A stretch of 64,000 bases of DNA, taken from contig NC_061119.1 of the NCBI RefSeq assembly GCF_002878395.1, positions 11,796,226 through 11,860,225 of the forward strand, read 5' to 3'. The first letter of the stretch is position 1; every line of letters starts with the position of its first letter. Below the pieces are notes generated by a model. The model ran no database searches and was not told the DNA's origin. It saw only the letters and a list, made by a program, of their open reading frames with translations. This stretch comes from Capsicum annuum (Eukaryota > Streptophyta > Magnoliopsida > Solanales > Solanaceae). Made by a program: the position numbers and the translations under genes. Below are positions 22,316 through 34,110 of the stretch, in pieces.

Positions 22316-23262
22316 GTAGGGGAAGAGGAAAGAACTAAGGGAAGGAGAAAGAGGGGACAAGAAAATGATGTTGTCAGCCAACTTTTAGAAGTTTGGGGTA
22401 GTGGTTTTTTCCAAATCGGGTAGTTTTCAATTAGGGGAGTTATTTTGGGTATGAGGTAGCAGATATCTCGTAAAAATTAAAAATATATTTATTTTATTTA
22501 GTATTTTTGAAGTTAAAAATAGAGTTGGAGTTGTATTTGGACATAATATTTTGAAAATGAGATATTTTTGAAGTTAAAAAATATAAAAAGTGAAAACAAT
22601 TTTTTTTCAAAAAAAAATAAATAGAATTTTATGAAAATTGGGTTATTTTATGAAAATAAAAACTTAAAAAAAAATAAAAAAGGAAAATATGCGAAAGGTG
22701 AATCCAAAAATAATGAAAACACTTTCTGAAGTGTTTTCCAAAACTCAAAATATTGTGAAAACATATTCCAAAATACATGCCAAATGCCTACCAAGTCATA
22801 ATCAAATGGGATTTCCCAAAAAGATAAAAAGAAAATATTTTCAGAAACTTACAAGAATTATTGAACAATTGTTTCCAATTTTTACGTGCTTAGATCAGCA
22901 TTAAATCTTGTTTTAAAATTAATTTTAGGCATATGTATACTAGCATTCTTTTTATGGAAACCTACATTGGCCTACATTAATATAGGCGCAGAATACAAAT
23001 TTCAAATAACAAACGAAAATTAAAAAATAATCAAAAAAGAATATATAATTTTAAGAGTCGAACAAAAATTAATATAACACACTAAATTAGTGCTCTAAAA
23101 ATATATTTTGACGGAGCGCCCGTCAGTCAAGCCTCGTATTGCTTACTAACTTAGTGCACTATATCTTTTTTTTTTATTTTTTACTTTTAAAATGTTTTCT
23201 ATTTCGGTTACTTTTAAATTTTTTGTTTGTTATTTAGGGTTCGAACTCTACAAACTTCACGT
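22316..23262. other. Non-coding, possible MITE fragment
   Basis: GAGTTGTATTTGGACATAAT near 22525 and ATGCCAAATGCCTACC near 22778 resemble the two ends of a MITE type often seen in Solanaceae, but I cannot define target duplications. The 71-codon frame at 22689-22904 overlaps this repeat and is not supported as a gene. Confidence 0.35.
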
Positions 23263-23269
23263 TAGAATA

Positions 23270-23400
23270 TTTCCTCAATACATTAGGTTTCTTTTACCCC
23301 TCTCTAGAATCTTTCACCAGTTTTTGCTTCCTTAGTGACTTGAACTTACAACCTTAATGTTGAAGTGAGTGGTGCTCGTCATCCGAACTATTAATAGTTA
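23270..23400 (-). mobile_element. tRNA-derived SINE head
   Basis: On the minus strand GGATGACGAGCACCACTCAC and then GGTTGTAAGTTCAAGTCAC resemble pol III A and B boxes, followed by AAGGAAGCAAAAACTGGTG. The 3' limit is unclear. Confidence 0.5.
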
Positions 23401-24287
23401 ATTGACAAGTTTTGCATGTTCTTTTCTTGGATATTCCTTATATACTTCATCCAATTATTCTTTATTTGTCATTTATTTTAGTGATTAGCTAGGAAATCAG
23501 TATAATTGAGTATTGAATTTCACGTTACATTTATATTTTCGCAGTATTTAGATGTTTACAAGAATGAAGGGTTTGATTAATACAATGTATATTTGAACAA
23601 TTTTCAAATTAGAAGTTATAATAATTGAAATATGTCATTTGATTGGCATATTAGATTTAAGATATAGAATAGAAATAAGATTCACTCGATCAAGTTAAAA
23701 TATCGAGCATTTGATAGGACTCATTCGTAAGATGGATCGTGACATATATATTTGATTTAAATCAAAATTACTCATAAATTAAAAAGGTCAAACAGATTGT
23801 CAACCTCCTAAACTTGATAGATACTTTTACTTTGGCATCTCAAGTAGACGTTCATTTTAAGCATATGTGGACTTTTGTTGTTTCGTTTTGACATATTAGA
23901 CATTGAATATCAGACATTGAGGGGAACAACGTCTTGAAGTGTCACTATGTTGAGCCTTAATACGAATATCAGACATTAAGGGGTCGAAAAAAGGACAATT
24001 TTTATAAATTTCAACTGTTCAGTACTTAATTACATCTTATTCTCACTCTTTTAAAAATTACATAAAATATCAAATTTTAAATTGATCAAATACATTACTT
24101 AAGGTCGTGATACATTATTAGAGTCGTGATATATTACTTAGTCGGTCCCATAATATATCTTTTCGATCCCGTGATGTATTGCGCCCCAAAGAGATGTATC
24201 GCAACCCTAAGTACTGTATCACAATATAAATTAAAATTTAAAATTTTTATAATTATTTTAAGGAGTTGAAATTTTAGATAGTAATGA
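23401..24287. other. Non-coding, nothing recognised
   Basis: AT-rich. Around 23780-23900 there is a diverged stretch reminiscent of a family A arm (CAACCTCCTAAACTTGATAG, ATCTCAAGTAGACGTTCA), perhaps an old single arm. No coding signal. Confidence 0.4.
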
Positions 24288-24296
24288 TAAATTAAA

Positions 24297-25386
24297 GAGA
24301 AAATACATCAAATCACCTTCGAACTTGTCGCCAAAACTTACTTTAGCCATTAAACTTAACCTGTAATTATTTACCCCTTTATGAACTTTAAAATGTATTA
24401 TTTTGCATCCTTAATGGCTGACCTGGCAAAAAGAAAAAGAAAAAGAAAAGCGCGTTTGAGTGGAAAAAAAGTGTAAAAATTTTTTAAATGGGGCCCACAT
24501 TAATATTTTTAACCATTAATTTTTTTCCCTTCTTCCTCATACCCCACCATCCCCGTTTCTTCTTCTTCCTCACACCCCACCACCCCCATTTCTTCTTCTT
24601 CCTTTTTTTTTTTCTCATTTCTATCCACAAAAAATCTTCAATCAAATACACAATAATAAAATATAACAAATAAATTTTTCTATAAAGATCAAGAATCGAC
24701 AAATTAAATCCCAAAAATACATAAAAATCAAATCTTTCAATTATCGTTCTCTAAGAATTTGCTAAATTTCAACACCCAAAAAAAAATTCAAAGAGCATTA
24801 AATTATCACGATTTTGTCATATCTACATTACAAATTTTGTGTATTGAAATTTGTTTTTCTTTTGAAGCAAATCATCACCACAGTCCATCTTTCGAATTCT
24901 TGAAAAATAGCTATCTTATTTTGTCATATCTACATTAAGAAGCACAAGCAAAAAAAGGAAGATCACATATAATTTTTTTTTTTTCATTTTTTGAGCTAAA
25001 GGGCTGTTGAATAGAGCAAAAAAAAATAAAAATCAAAGGATTGTTGAATAGAGCAAAAAGAAATCATAGGCATATCGAAGATGGTCAACCACACTGAAAA
25101 TGACTTTGTTTGGAATTTTATCTTCTCTAATTTACCATTCACTTTAAATTGATCTACTTTTCAAATTTGATGAATTTAATTTTGTATAATTGGGTGAATG
25201 AGTTGATGGATTTGATCGTTAAAAACATGAAGGAAGTTAAAATTGAAGGTTGAAATAATGATGTTAATGGGGGATTTGACTGTTAAAGAAAAGAAGAAGA
25301 AGGAATCGGGCTGGGGGAGGGGGGAGCACTGTTGAGGGAGAAGAACAAGGAAACGGGGTAGGGTAGGGGGCTGCCGGGGTGGGGGC

Positions 25387-25424
<38 letters not shown>

Positions 25425-25729
25425 CATATATATTTTCTCTATATTTTTTGCTTTTTTTAAAAAAATATAAAGATAATATATGTGTGAGATTATTTTTTTT
25501 AAAATTATAATTTCTTACGTGACAATGACATGGCATTGATGTGACACTGATTTGGTAATGACGTGGGCGCGTGTGTACTTCACTCTCCATAGTGAGAGTG
25601 GTATAATTTTTTTAGGGTGGTAAAAAATTCACTTTAGAGTTCATAAGGGGGGTAAATAATTACAGGTTAAGTTTAATGATTAAACTAAATTTTGGCGACA
25701 AGTTCGAGGGTAGTTTGATGTATTTTTTC
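24297..25729. mobile_element. Mutator-like long-TIR element, family B (1433 bp)
   Basis: Terminal inverted repeats of about 90 bp: the left arm has AATACATCAAATCACCTTCG, AACTTGTCGCCAAAACTTAC and TTAACCTGTAATTATTTACC; the right arm has their complements. A perfect 9-bp duplication TAAATTAAA flanks it (24288-24296 and 25730-25738). The ends, GAGAAAATAC and the complement of GAAAAAATAC, resemble those of the 364-bp MITE at 10352. The interior has a TC-rich tract (24515-24620), a G-rich tract (25300-25385) and an (AT)n run (25389-25421). No transposase. Confidence 0.85.
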
Positions 25730-25738
25730 TAAATTAAA

Positions 25739-26925
25739 ATGTGATATTATGTAATTTCTAATAAAAAAAAATGGTCTCACATATATAATTATTGCTACAT
25801 TACAAAACTAAGTGATGATAATTCCATAAAAATTTGGTAAGTTAGGCTTATAATGTCATGTCCATCAATCATTTATCTTGTTGGTCTTACTATGCGTTGC
25901 CAAAAATTAAATTAATGCAAGTCCAATCAAAATAATTCCTACAATAAATGCATTGAGGTACTCCATCTTAATAATATATCTTGACAACTTTTTGTTTCTT
26001 TTTTCCTTTCTTTTAATCCTCATTGTTGGCTCTAGAGATGGGATTTACGAACTAAATGTAGATTGTGATGTTCTTTTATAAGAAACTTAAAAAAATACAT
26101 AAATTGCAATGAGAATACTTTATCAGTTAGACAAGACTCTCCAAATATGTATGTATGTATGAACTATAATGCACTGTAACAACAACAATATGTCACAAAT
26201 ATTTTATCCCTCCTTATTTCTCATCTTCGTTTTTTCAAATCAATGTGTGGTGTTGTGATAGTTTTGATGTCAAAACACACGTCCAATTGACAAAGATAAC
26301 ATTATTTTTGCTTTCTGCAAAATGGGATAGTGGTTAGAAAATTAATTTTATAAAAGACTTGGAAACAGATTGGGGAACATTGTGCAATAAAATTTCTTTT
26401 GGTTTTCACAATCATATTTAAATCTCCCAGCAGCATACAGTTTTGTGTTTCAATTTTTTTTTTAAAAAACTTCTATATATTTGAAAAAAAATAAAATCCA
26501 ACCTTCTGGATTGTAATTAATTCCCTTGTTCAAGATATGTTTTGAAACAATATAAAATTATAAGATAAAACATGCAGAAAAAACTCGGGGGTGGTGTGGA
26601 ATGATCTCTAATTTTCTTCTATTGAGTTGTGCCGGAGTGTGTGAATAAAGTCTCACGTAAAAAGCAGAAAAAAAAACTTTATAGGATGTTGATTACTCCT
26701 TATAATGTTAAGCTTTTTAAAAAGATCGTGTGAGTTTAAATAAAACAGATAATATCACAACATATTAAGAAATTCTTTGAATTGTTTTAGCCTTAACTAT
26801 TAATATTAGAGTCAATAGATTAACGAGACGAAAGATTATTGTGAAGTGCCAGCGTGAGACCGAGTTAGTGTCTTGTCCGTGTATGAGCTGATTTACTATC
26901 TTTATCTGTAGCTTTGAAGACGCAT
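25739..26925. other. Non-coding, nothing recognised
   Basis: AT-rich DNA. Small local repeats (TATGTATGTATG at 26150) only. No frame over 60 codons. Confidence 0.5.
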
Positions 26926-26934
26926 AAAAAAAAA

Positions 26935-28262
26935 GCCTAACCCATCGTCAGATCCCTTAAGTACGTGCGATCTTTTACTTAGGCACCTCAAGTGGACGGC
27001 GCTCACTTTTGGCACCTCAAATAGCCATAAAGTGTATCATTTTGGCACCTTTTGCTGAGTCAGCAAAATAATACTACGTGTGTGTGTTACACGCGCCGAT
27101 GAGCTGGAAAATGATGAATAAAATGTGGACATGTGTCATTTTTATCCAAATAATTTATAAATAATTAATTTAAATAAAAAAATACCCCCTCCCCCAAAAT
27201 TACCCACCCCACTAGTCTTTTTCTTCAAACACCTCACCCACCCGCCACCCACACCCCACCTACCCCATCATTCTTCTACTTCAAACATCCCTCCCCTCCA
27301 CGCACCACACCTCCCCCACCCCACCCACCAGTTTTTTCGTCAAATAGCCCACCCACCCTGTCAGTCTTTTTCCCCTCTTTATCTTTTTCAAAGACCCCAC
27401 ACCCCCTCCCCATCTCCACACCCCAGTCATCTTTAATTTTTTTCATTGATTTTGCTTCGATTTTTAATTTTTCTTCACTGATTTGATTTTTTTTTCTCAG
27501 ATTTGCTTCAATTTTTAGTTTTTTTAATTGATTTTATTTGATTTCAATTTTTCTTCACAGATTTAGCTTTATTTTTTCATAGATTTTTAATTTTTCTTCA
27601 CTAATTTTTTTGATTCGATTTTTTTTTATTGATTTTGTTTGATTTCAAATTTTTTCAGTGATTTAGCTTTATTTTTCAATTTTTCTTCATCGATTTTGTT
27701 TGATTTTTAGTTTTTCTTCATTGATTGCTTATTTTTTATTTTTTCTCATCAATTTTGCCCTTAATGATTAAAAAAAAGGTGCTTATTATTTAATCTTCAC
27801 GAACCTTTAAATGCGTGTATAAATTTCTCTCAATAATTCTTACCGTTAAATAAATTAAGATTGATTAAAATAACGGATAAAAATGCGAAAGAAGTATAAA
27901 TTAATGGGCGTTGAGTTAATATATTATTTTTGACAAGACGAAGTCCTAAATGTGTATCTAATTTTTAAATCTCTCCCAATAATTTTCACCATTAAATAAG
28001 CTTAAAATTGACAAAAATGATGGATAAAAATAAGAAAAAAAAGTATAAATTAATGAAAATGAGTTAATATACTTTTGGTGGGCCAAATTGGGCGCCACAT
28101 GAGCCAAAAAAGGGCTTTCATGCGCCTTCATGAAGGTGTAATACACGCACCTTTCCAACTCAGCAAAAAGTGTCAAAATGGTGCACTTTATGGCTACTTG
28201 AGGTCCCAAAAGTGAGCGACGTCCACTTGAGGTGTTAAGTGAAAGATCGCATGGGTTTGACC
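26935..28262. mobile_element. Mutator-like long-TIR element, family A copy 3
   Basis: The left arm contains GCCTAACCCATCG, CTTAGGCACCTCAAGTGGAC and TTTTGGCACCTCAAATAGCC; the right arm is complementary and ends at GGGTTTGACC. Flanks are AAAAAAAAA (26926-26934) and AAAAAAAGA (28263-28271), compatible with a 9-bp duplication in a poly-A site. The core is the reverse of copy 2: C-rich at 27180-27430, TTTTTCTTCA-type repeats at 27435-27760. The minus-strand frame at 27958-28317 crosses the arm and is not a gene. Confidence 0.75.
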
Positions 28263-28334
28263 AAAAAAAGAAGAGTAAGCAGACTTTGGGAAATGTGAGT
28301 GACACACAAGTTATCATCTAATACGTTGACATTT

Positions 28335-28465
28335 GATAAGAGGGAGTTGCTCGGATAATGGTAAGTACCCCTCACTTTTAATTCAAAGATTCTGAGTTTA
28401 AGTCACCATGGGAGCAAATGGATGAAAGTTCGTAGAAAAAGATTTATTTATATATATATATATAT
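28335..28465 (+). mobile_element. tRNA-derived SINE
   Basis: GAGTTGCTCGGATAATGGTA then AGTACCCCTCAC and GATTCTGAGTTTAAGTCACC fit degenerate A and B boxes; the copy ends in an AT-rich tail. The arrangement matches SINE heads known from Solanaceae. Confidence 0.55.
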
Positions 28466-29311
28466 AGCAATCAAGGACTGTACAAGAAGTGACATTTGCC
28501 AAAATATTTAACTACATGTTTTCTACTAACTAGGTTAAAAGGTACCTTTAACAAACAATATTATAGACCACAAACAATGATGATGTTTATAAAAACAACT
28601 TTCACATTGTTTGTCTGAAACATAAGTCCTAATCACTGCCTAATTACTTTATGAACTAGTCAATCATGTTTGTTTTTTGGTTTTCAAGAATCCCAACAAA
28701 GTAATTTCACTCAAATAGGAGTACTTTTCAACACAAACAATCAATATATATATATATATACACACACACCCTCGTTTTAATGTATTGGTTTGATTTTGAC
28801 TTCATATACAATTTTTTTTTTTTAAAAAAAATTTTGTGATTTTTAATATACCACGTTAAAAGCTAAAATTAAAGAGTTATGGGAAAAAAAAACTACAGGC
28901 ATTTATTTTGAATGAATTAGAAAAAAATAAGACAAATAAAATGAAATGGAAAAAATATATATACTAGTAAGATATATATCACATTCACAAAAAGCTAGTA
29001 CATATGTCCTTTGATTTAACCACAAACCAAACATATAGCTGCACTTTAGTTTTTTATTATTAATAATAGAGTAAATAATAAAGTTCCCAATAAAATAGTT
29101 ATTTTTGTGTCTTTCAATGAATCAACCAATAAAAAAAGGTGTTTTCATGCTGATAATTTACACTATTCTATTCTCAGCCAGTTTGAAAATTCTGATTGAA
29201 CTATGTATAGTAAGGAAAGAGAGGGCTAATCTGGTGGCGGAAACAAAATTTTTATCGGGTGTAACGATGGATCTAACTTTAAATTATTGCATTTACGTAA
29301 ATTTAATTGCA
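28466..29311. other. Non-coding, nothing recognised
   Basis: AT-rich, with short TA and CA runs at 28743-28770. The 71-codon frame at 29105-29320 has no domain that I recognise. Confidence 0.5.
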
Positions 29312-29439
29312 TTGTGTTAGCTATATGTTTTGTCTATTTTTTTGGAGGTAGCGGTATGAACTGCGTATATTTTATCCTCTCCAGACCCCATTTTGTGAGA
29401 ATATACTGGGTTTATTGTTGTTGTGTTAGCTATATGTTT
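29312..29439 (+). mobile_element. 5'-truncated RTE/SINE 3' end with target duplication
   Basis: The 90 bases at 29331-29420 read GGAGGTAGCGGTATGAACTG, TATCCTCTCCAGACCCCATT and ATATACTGGGTTTATTGTTG, the 3' end shared by the two LINEs here. The word TTGTGTTAGCTATATGTTT stands on both sides (29312-29330 and 29421-29439); the initial TTG may belong to the tail. Confidence 0.85.
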
Positions 29440-29559
29440 GTATTGAGAATCTATAAATATTGGATTGTAAACTTAATTTTTCTAGTAAGGATAATAGATA
29501 TCTTTTAATTTTACGATTCTGAGCGAATACCCTCGTTAAAAGGTTGTACATATATAACA

Positions 29560-29965
29560 TGGAAAAATAATCTATACATATATCTTAACTTACATATTTA
29601 CACAGATCTCCACCCTTACAAAGTATATACAAAAATTTCAACTAATTATGTACCTTCGTTGGAAGTATCGGGAGCTAATTATGTATCTTGATAGACCCAA
29701 AATCAAAAAAATATATCGGGAGCTAATTATATATCCTTACAAAGAAAAAAATATATCTTCGTTGGATGTATGTATCTCAACAGATTCAAAATTGAAAAAA
29801 AAATTATCAAAAGAAAAAATGTATCTTCGTTGGATATATTGGGAGCTAATTAAGTATTTCGACGGACTCAAATTGAGATTTTTAGTAATTTTATAAAATA
29901 TTAAAATTTTCTATAACCAAGCTGCAAACTGTCGAGATTTATGTTATTTGCCTATATAACATTGT
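29560..29965 (+). repeat. Dispersed repeat, inverted partner of 38227-38595
   Basis: Internally repetitive DNA with TATCTTCGTTGGATGTAT, GGGAGCTAATTATGTATC and AGACCCAAAATCAAAAA units. It ends GAGATTTTTAGTAATTTTAT, then CAAGCTGCAAACTGTCGAG. The complement of 38227-38595 follows the same order. The 82-codon frame inside it is a by-product. Confidence 0.75.
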
Positions 29966-31490
29966 CGTCTAACAAATAGTGCAGTTTATCTTTTTGTTAA
30001 CAATTCTATGTTATTTACCAAATTAAAAATTATTTACCTTATTTTTTAAATTCAAGAATATCATGTGACTTTAAAAATTAATAACTAATTACATTTTACC
30101 CATTATAATTCGATCCAGACTCAACCCCCTCCCCCCCCACCTCACCCCCAAAATAAAAAAAAATCAAGTAAATCATCTTTTATTGAGTCATCACCCTGAT
30201 GACTTAGAGTTGAGATGACTAATGAAAGTAAAAGGCAAACACTTTTAATAATTGGTTTTTGTTTAGCTTCAAATATCCCATTATTAAAAGACTCAATAAA
30301 ATTATTATCCACCATTAGATTCTTGAAATATTCCCTAAACCATTTAATTAGGAGAAAATAAAGAAGAATTTTAGCTAAATCTTCTTTCTTAGCTGTTTTT
30401 TTCCCTTAATTGTTCTAAGCTTAAGTCATCAGAGTGATGATTGAATAAAAGAGAATTCAATTTTTTTTATTTGGGGCGGTCTGAGTCAGGTTGAAAGGGG
30501 TAAAAAAAATAATTGATCGATTGATTTTATTTTTTTTAAAGCTACATATTTTTAAATTAAAAAAATAAATCAAACAAGGTAACTGATTAGAATTCGATAA
30601 AGATATGTTTGTTAAGAAGAGGATAAATATACCTCAATTGTTGGAGGAAGAGAGTATATATGCATAGGCCACTTTATTAACAAGGGATATAGGAGTATAT
30701 TTACCACTTCCTCTGTAGTTTATTAATATTAATTTGAGATCATTATAGAAACTAATGAACTTCAAAATATGAATTTAGGGGATTTAATCTCATCTCTAAT
30801 TAAAGTCACATCTTTTCCTTTTCGTCCCAATTATCTAGTACAAGATGATATTTTTATCATAGGCACCTCAGAGAAAGCCTCTTGAGGTTCAACGTTATTG
30901 TTGCATTGAGATTTCTTGTTGGGCTTGTTGTTGTTGGTATCACATATTTCTAGTCGAATTTAATTACATACTTTCATGCTTTCAAATGATTCTTTTCATT
31001 GAAGTTAGATTTTTCTCATTCGATTCAAATTATAAAATAACTGAATAGAAACTTAATTAGAATTTAAATGTGAACACACATGTAACATGTTTAACAACCT
31101 AACTTCACCCTATCCCAACAATATTAATCCTCGGTAATTCAAAATAACTATATATATAGTGAATAAAACAAAATGATAGATCAATTAGCCAACCATAGTA
31201 GCAAGATATGGAAGACTATACAAATATAATATGAAAGCACACAAATTAAACTACTACTATATTATAGAAGCACTCCAATAATATATTCTTTTCATCTCAA
31301 ATTATCAATTATGTTTTTTTTTTTTTAAATAGTTGTTTCAAATTATCACTTATTTTATATATTTAAAATAAAATTAATTATTTTCTTCTCATTTTATCTT
31401 TAGTAATAATTATTTTTGAAGACTACAAACACTTTAACAGAGTAAATTTTTTAATGAAGATGATCATATTTTAAGACATAAATAAGAATA
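29966..31490. other. Non-coding, nothing recognised
   Basis: AT-rich. GATGACTTAGAGTTGAGATG at 30198 and TAAGTCATCAGAGTGATGAT at 30423 may be the arms of an old inverted-repeat element about 250 bp long. No coding signal. Confidence 0.45.
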
Positions 31491-31496
31491 AAAATT

Positions 31497-31735
31497 CAGT
31501 GGCGGACCAGAATTTAGGGGTCATGGATGTTCGTGAGGTTCAAACATATATACTAATGCCTGAAATTTTGAAGTTCCACCTGAAAATCAAAGCGCTCAAC
31601 TATTTTCTTGGTTTCCTGGATACTTTTTTTGAAGCCTATATCAATTTTTATATTTTTTTTATATAATTATATCAAATATATGTTGAATTTAACGTATGCC
31701 GGAGTATCAAAAAATGCAAATAGGTCCGCCCCTAG
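31497..31735. mobile_element. Possible hAT-like MITE
   Basis: The left end is CAGTGGCGGACCAGAATTTA and the right end is the complement of CTAGGGGCGGACCTATTT, a short inverted repeat of a kind seen in plant hAT MITEs. I could not find a matching 8-bp duplication. Confidence 0.4.
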
Positions 31736-32284
31736 GTATAATAGATGCTCTTGGAAAACTTCTTATTTTCATAAAAAATGTGTAGAACAGAAATACGATA
31801 AATAATTTGAGACGGATTACGTATAATAAAATCATCCAAAGCAACAAATTGCTAAAGGGTGTTTGTATGTTTGGATAAAACTTTAGGCAAATGCATTATG
31901 CATATACTTTTGTGCCAATTAAATTCACTTGTTTACTCTTCCATACAAACAGCCAATACTTTCTTAGACATCAATGTCTCTATTGTCTGTCTCATGACGA
32001 CACAATATCTATGAGCAAAAAATTAAATCAATTTTGTACATAAAATATTTTTTTCATACATTGTTATATTATATAGTAGGTTGTAGAAAAAACTAGGCTC
32101 TAGCATATTTAAAATTATTATTATTGGAATATTCTCATGTAGTCACGTTACATTACTAAAGTTGGAACACGTACATATATTTGGTTAGGGTTAGATATAT
32201 GCAAATTTATGATGAAATTAATTGAACATTTATTTTTGTTTAGGAGGTGATCAATGTTACAATCTTCATATGCACCAAAATTGA
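31736..32284. other. Non-coding, nothing recognised
   Basis: AT-rich DNA without frames over 60 codons or paired ends. Confidence 0.5.
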
Positions 32285-32660
32285 TCAACAGGGCATCTGC
32301 GTGCATTAAAGTTCTCGCTATGTGTTGAATTCGAGAAAAAGTTCTATTACAAGGGTGTATTATACGAACAGGGAGCGAAGCCAGCCTTTGGTTAGGGGTT
32401 CATCCGAATCCCTTTTGATGAAAAATATATCATTTATATATGGTTAAAGTTATTTTTTATGTATCTATAGTAGATGTTGAATACCCTTCGGCTAGATTTT
32501 CTTCAAATATTAAAACCCCCTAGTTAAAATCCTGGCTCTGCCTCTGTGTACGAAGTCTTACCCTGCATTTCTGCCAGAGGCTGTTTCCAAGACTTGAATT
32601 TGTGATCTTCTGATCACACGGCAACAACTTTACCAGTTACTCCAAGACTCCCCGTCCAAA
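32285..32660 (-). mobile_element. Au-like SINE split by a hAT MITE
   Basis: Minus-strand Au-like SINE. The left part has GCATTAAAGTTCTCGCTATG and AAGGGTGTATTATACGAA; the right part has TACGAAGTCTTACCCTGCAT, TTTGTGATCTTCTGATCACA and GCAACAACTTTACCAGTTAC. The two halves join cleanly once 32369-32546 and one target copy are left out. Confidence 0.8.
32369..32546. mobile_element. hAT-type MITE (178 bp) nested in a SINE
   Basis: The left end CAGGGAGCGAAGCCAGCCTT and the right end (complement CAGAGGCAGAGCCAGGATTT) form an imperfect inverted repeat. The flanks are TATACGAA (32361-32368) and TGTACGAA (32547-32554), an 8-bp duplication with one mismatch. The host SINE confirms both borders independently. 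Confidence 0.85.
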
Positions 32661-33366
32661 AATGAAAATTGATCAATAGGTCATGAATAATATGACGTTT
32701 GAAGATAAGATTTTAGAGTATAAAGAATTCAAGTTGAATAGGACTGAAAGAAAGTATATGAGAGGTTACACATCGCATGAATCGAACGTGAAAGTGAGAA
32801 TTAACACACAAATATCACACATCGTATTAGAGCAATATAGATGAAATGGAAGCTCGCGTTAGCGATATCTTTAGTTGCAAAATCAAAAAGTGCTTATATT
32901 TACAAAACTACCTCTCATTAAAGTAACAGATATTTTATGCAAATTGTCGATCGAATATATTGCTTACTTTGTCTAGCCAGCATACATAGATTATACATGC
33001 GGTATATTCATATTATACATGAACAATACATATATCATACATTCGTCCACTATTTTTATTGTAATGATTGAGTGGAGAGTTATTAATTCTTCTCGATTTA
33101 ATTCATATATCCCATCTAATATATATATTTCAATCCCTTTTTCATTTAACTATGTTTATATTATGATTGAAAAGCTTTACATTAAGGAATCAAAAATAGA
33201 TACTATTTTAATAAATCAAAAATTAAATATGTTGAATCAAACATTAAAAGAATCAAAATTAGAATTTATTTATAAATAAATGAAAGACCAAAGTACTATG
33301 GCCTATGTATCATTATCTTTTTAAAATTAATTGTGATCTATTAGTTTGGAGTGCTAATTAAATAAA
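32661..33366. other. Non-coding, uncertain small frame
   Basis: A plus-strand 86-codon frame at 33019-33279 is rich in I, N, Y and K. I do not recognise it; it could be part of the decayed element that includes 34111-34598, but nothing proves this. Confidence 0.35.
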
Positions 33367-33500
33367 CAGAATCTCCTAGATAGCAACTTGACCACAATTA
33401 CTTGAAATGTTGAAAAAACTAAGGAAAAAAAAATTAGTAAAATAACAAAAAGAAAAATGGAAAAATTGACAGCAAACAGACTTTTGTAGCGGTATACATA
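33367..33500 (+). repeat. Direct repeat also found upstream of the phosphatase gene
   Basis: TAGATAGCAACTTGACCACA, then ATTACTTGAAA and an A-rich stretch, match 38690-38810 (TAGAAGGCAACATGACCACA, ATTACTTGAAA). Both stretches end in a TTGACA-like word. Confidence 0.6.
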
Positions 33501-33515
33501 AAAATATATAATTGA

Positions 33516-33516
33516 A

Positions 33517-33583
<67 letters not shown>

Positions 33584-33592
33584 TTTAGCCAA
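33516..33592. repeat. (AAT)n microsatellite
   Basis: About 25 AAT units with one interruption (ATATTAAT). Confidence 0.95.
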
Positions 33593-34110
33593 AAATTAAA
33601 TGAAATTAAAACTCTTTTATTTTGACTAAACTGTATACATTTTTATACAAATAGTTATACTTAATTAACTGAGTATATTTTTACATAGTAATAAAATGGT
33701 TGGGCATACTAAAAATATATATATTAAACATGATTAAAAGTATAAACAATATAAATTCATCCTAAATGAAACTAATTACATAAGATCTCGGATTGACTTC
33801 GGATTGACTTTCTCTCTCTCAGATTTGGAAAAATACATATACATATCAATGTACCTCATACGTAACTTCAATATATGAGGAAACTGTTTTTCCTTAATCA
33901 TGGAAATAAAATCAGATCCAATTATTCTTTTACCTTAATAACGACAGTAATTAATGTTCTGGTTTTATGGATGCTTAAAAATAGTAACTCTAATTCAAAT
34001 TCAAAAAATATCCTGAAATATCACCATATTTTATTTTTTTGAAATGATTTAGAATTCAATTTGATAAAAAACCGAGAAACATATGTTTTCTTCCATTTTC
34101 AAAAATCAAT

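Noticed and set aside
25264..25590. Minus-strand 108-codon frame with an IYIYIY run
   Set aside because: It is produced by the (AT)n and G-rich tracts inside the family B Mutator-like element.
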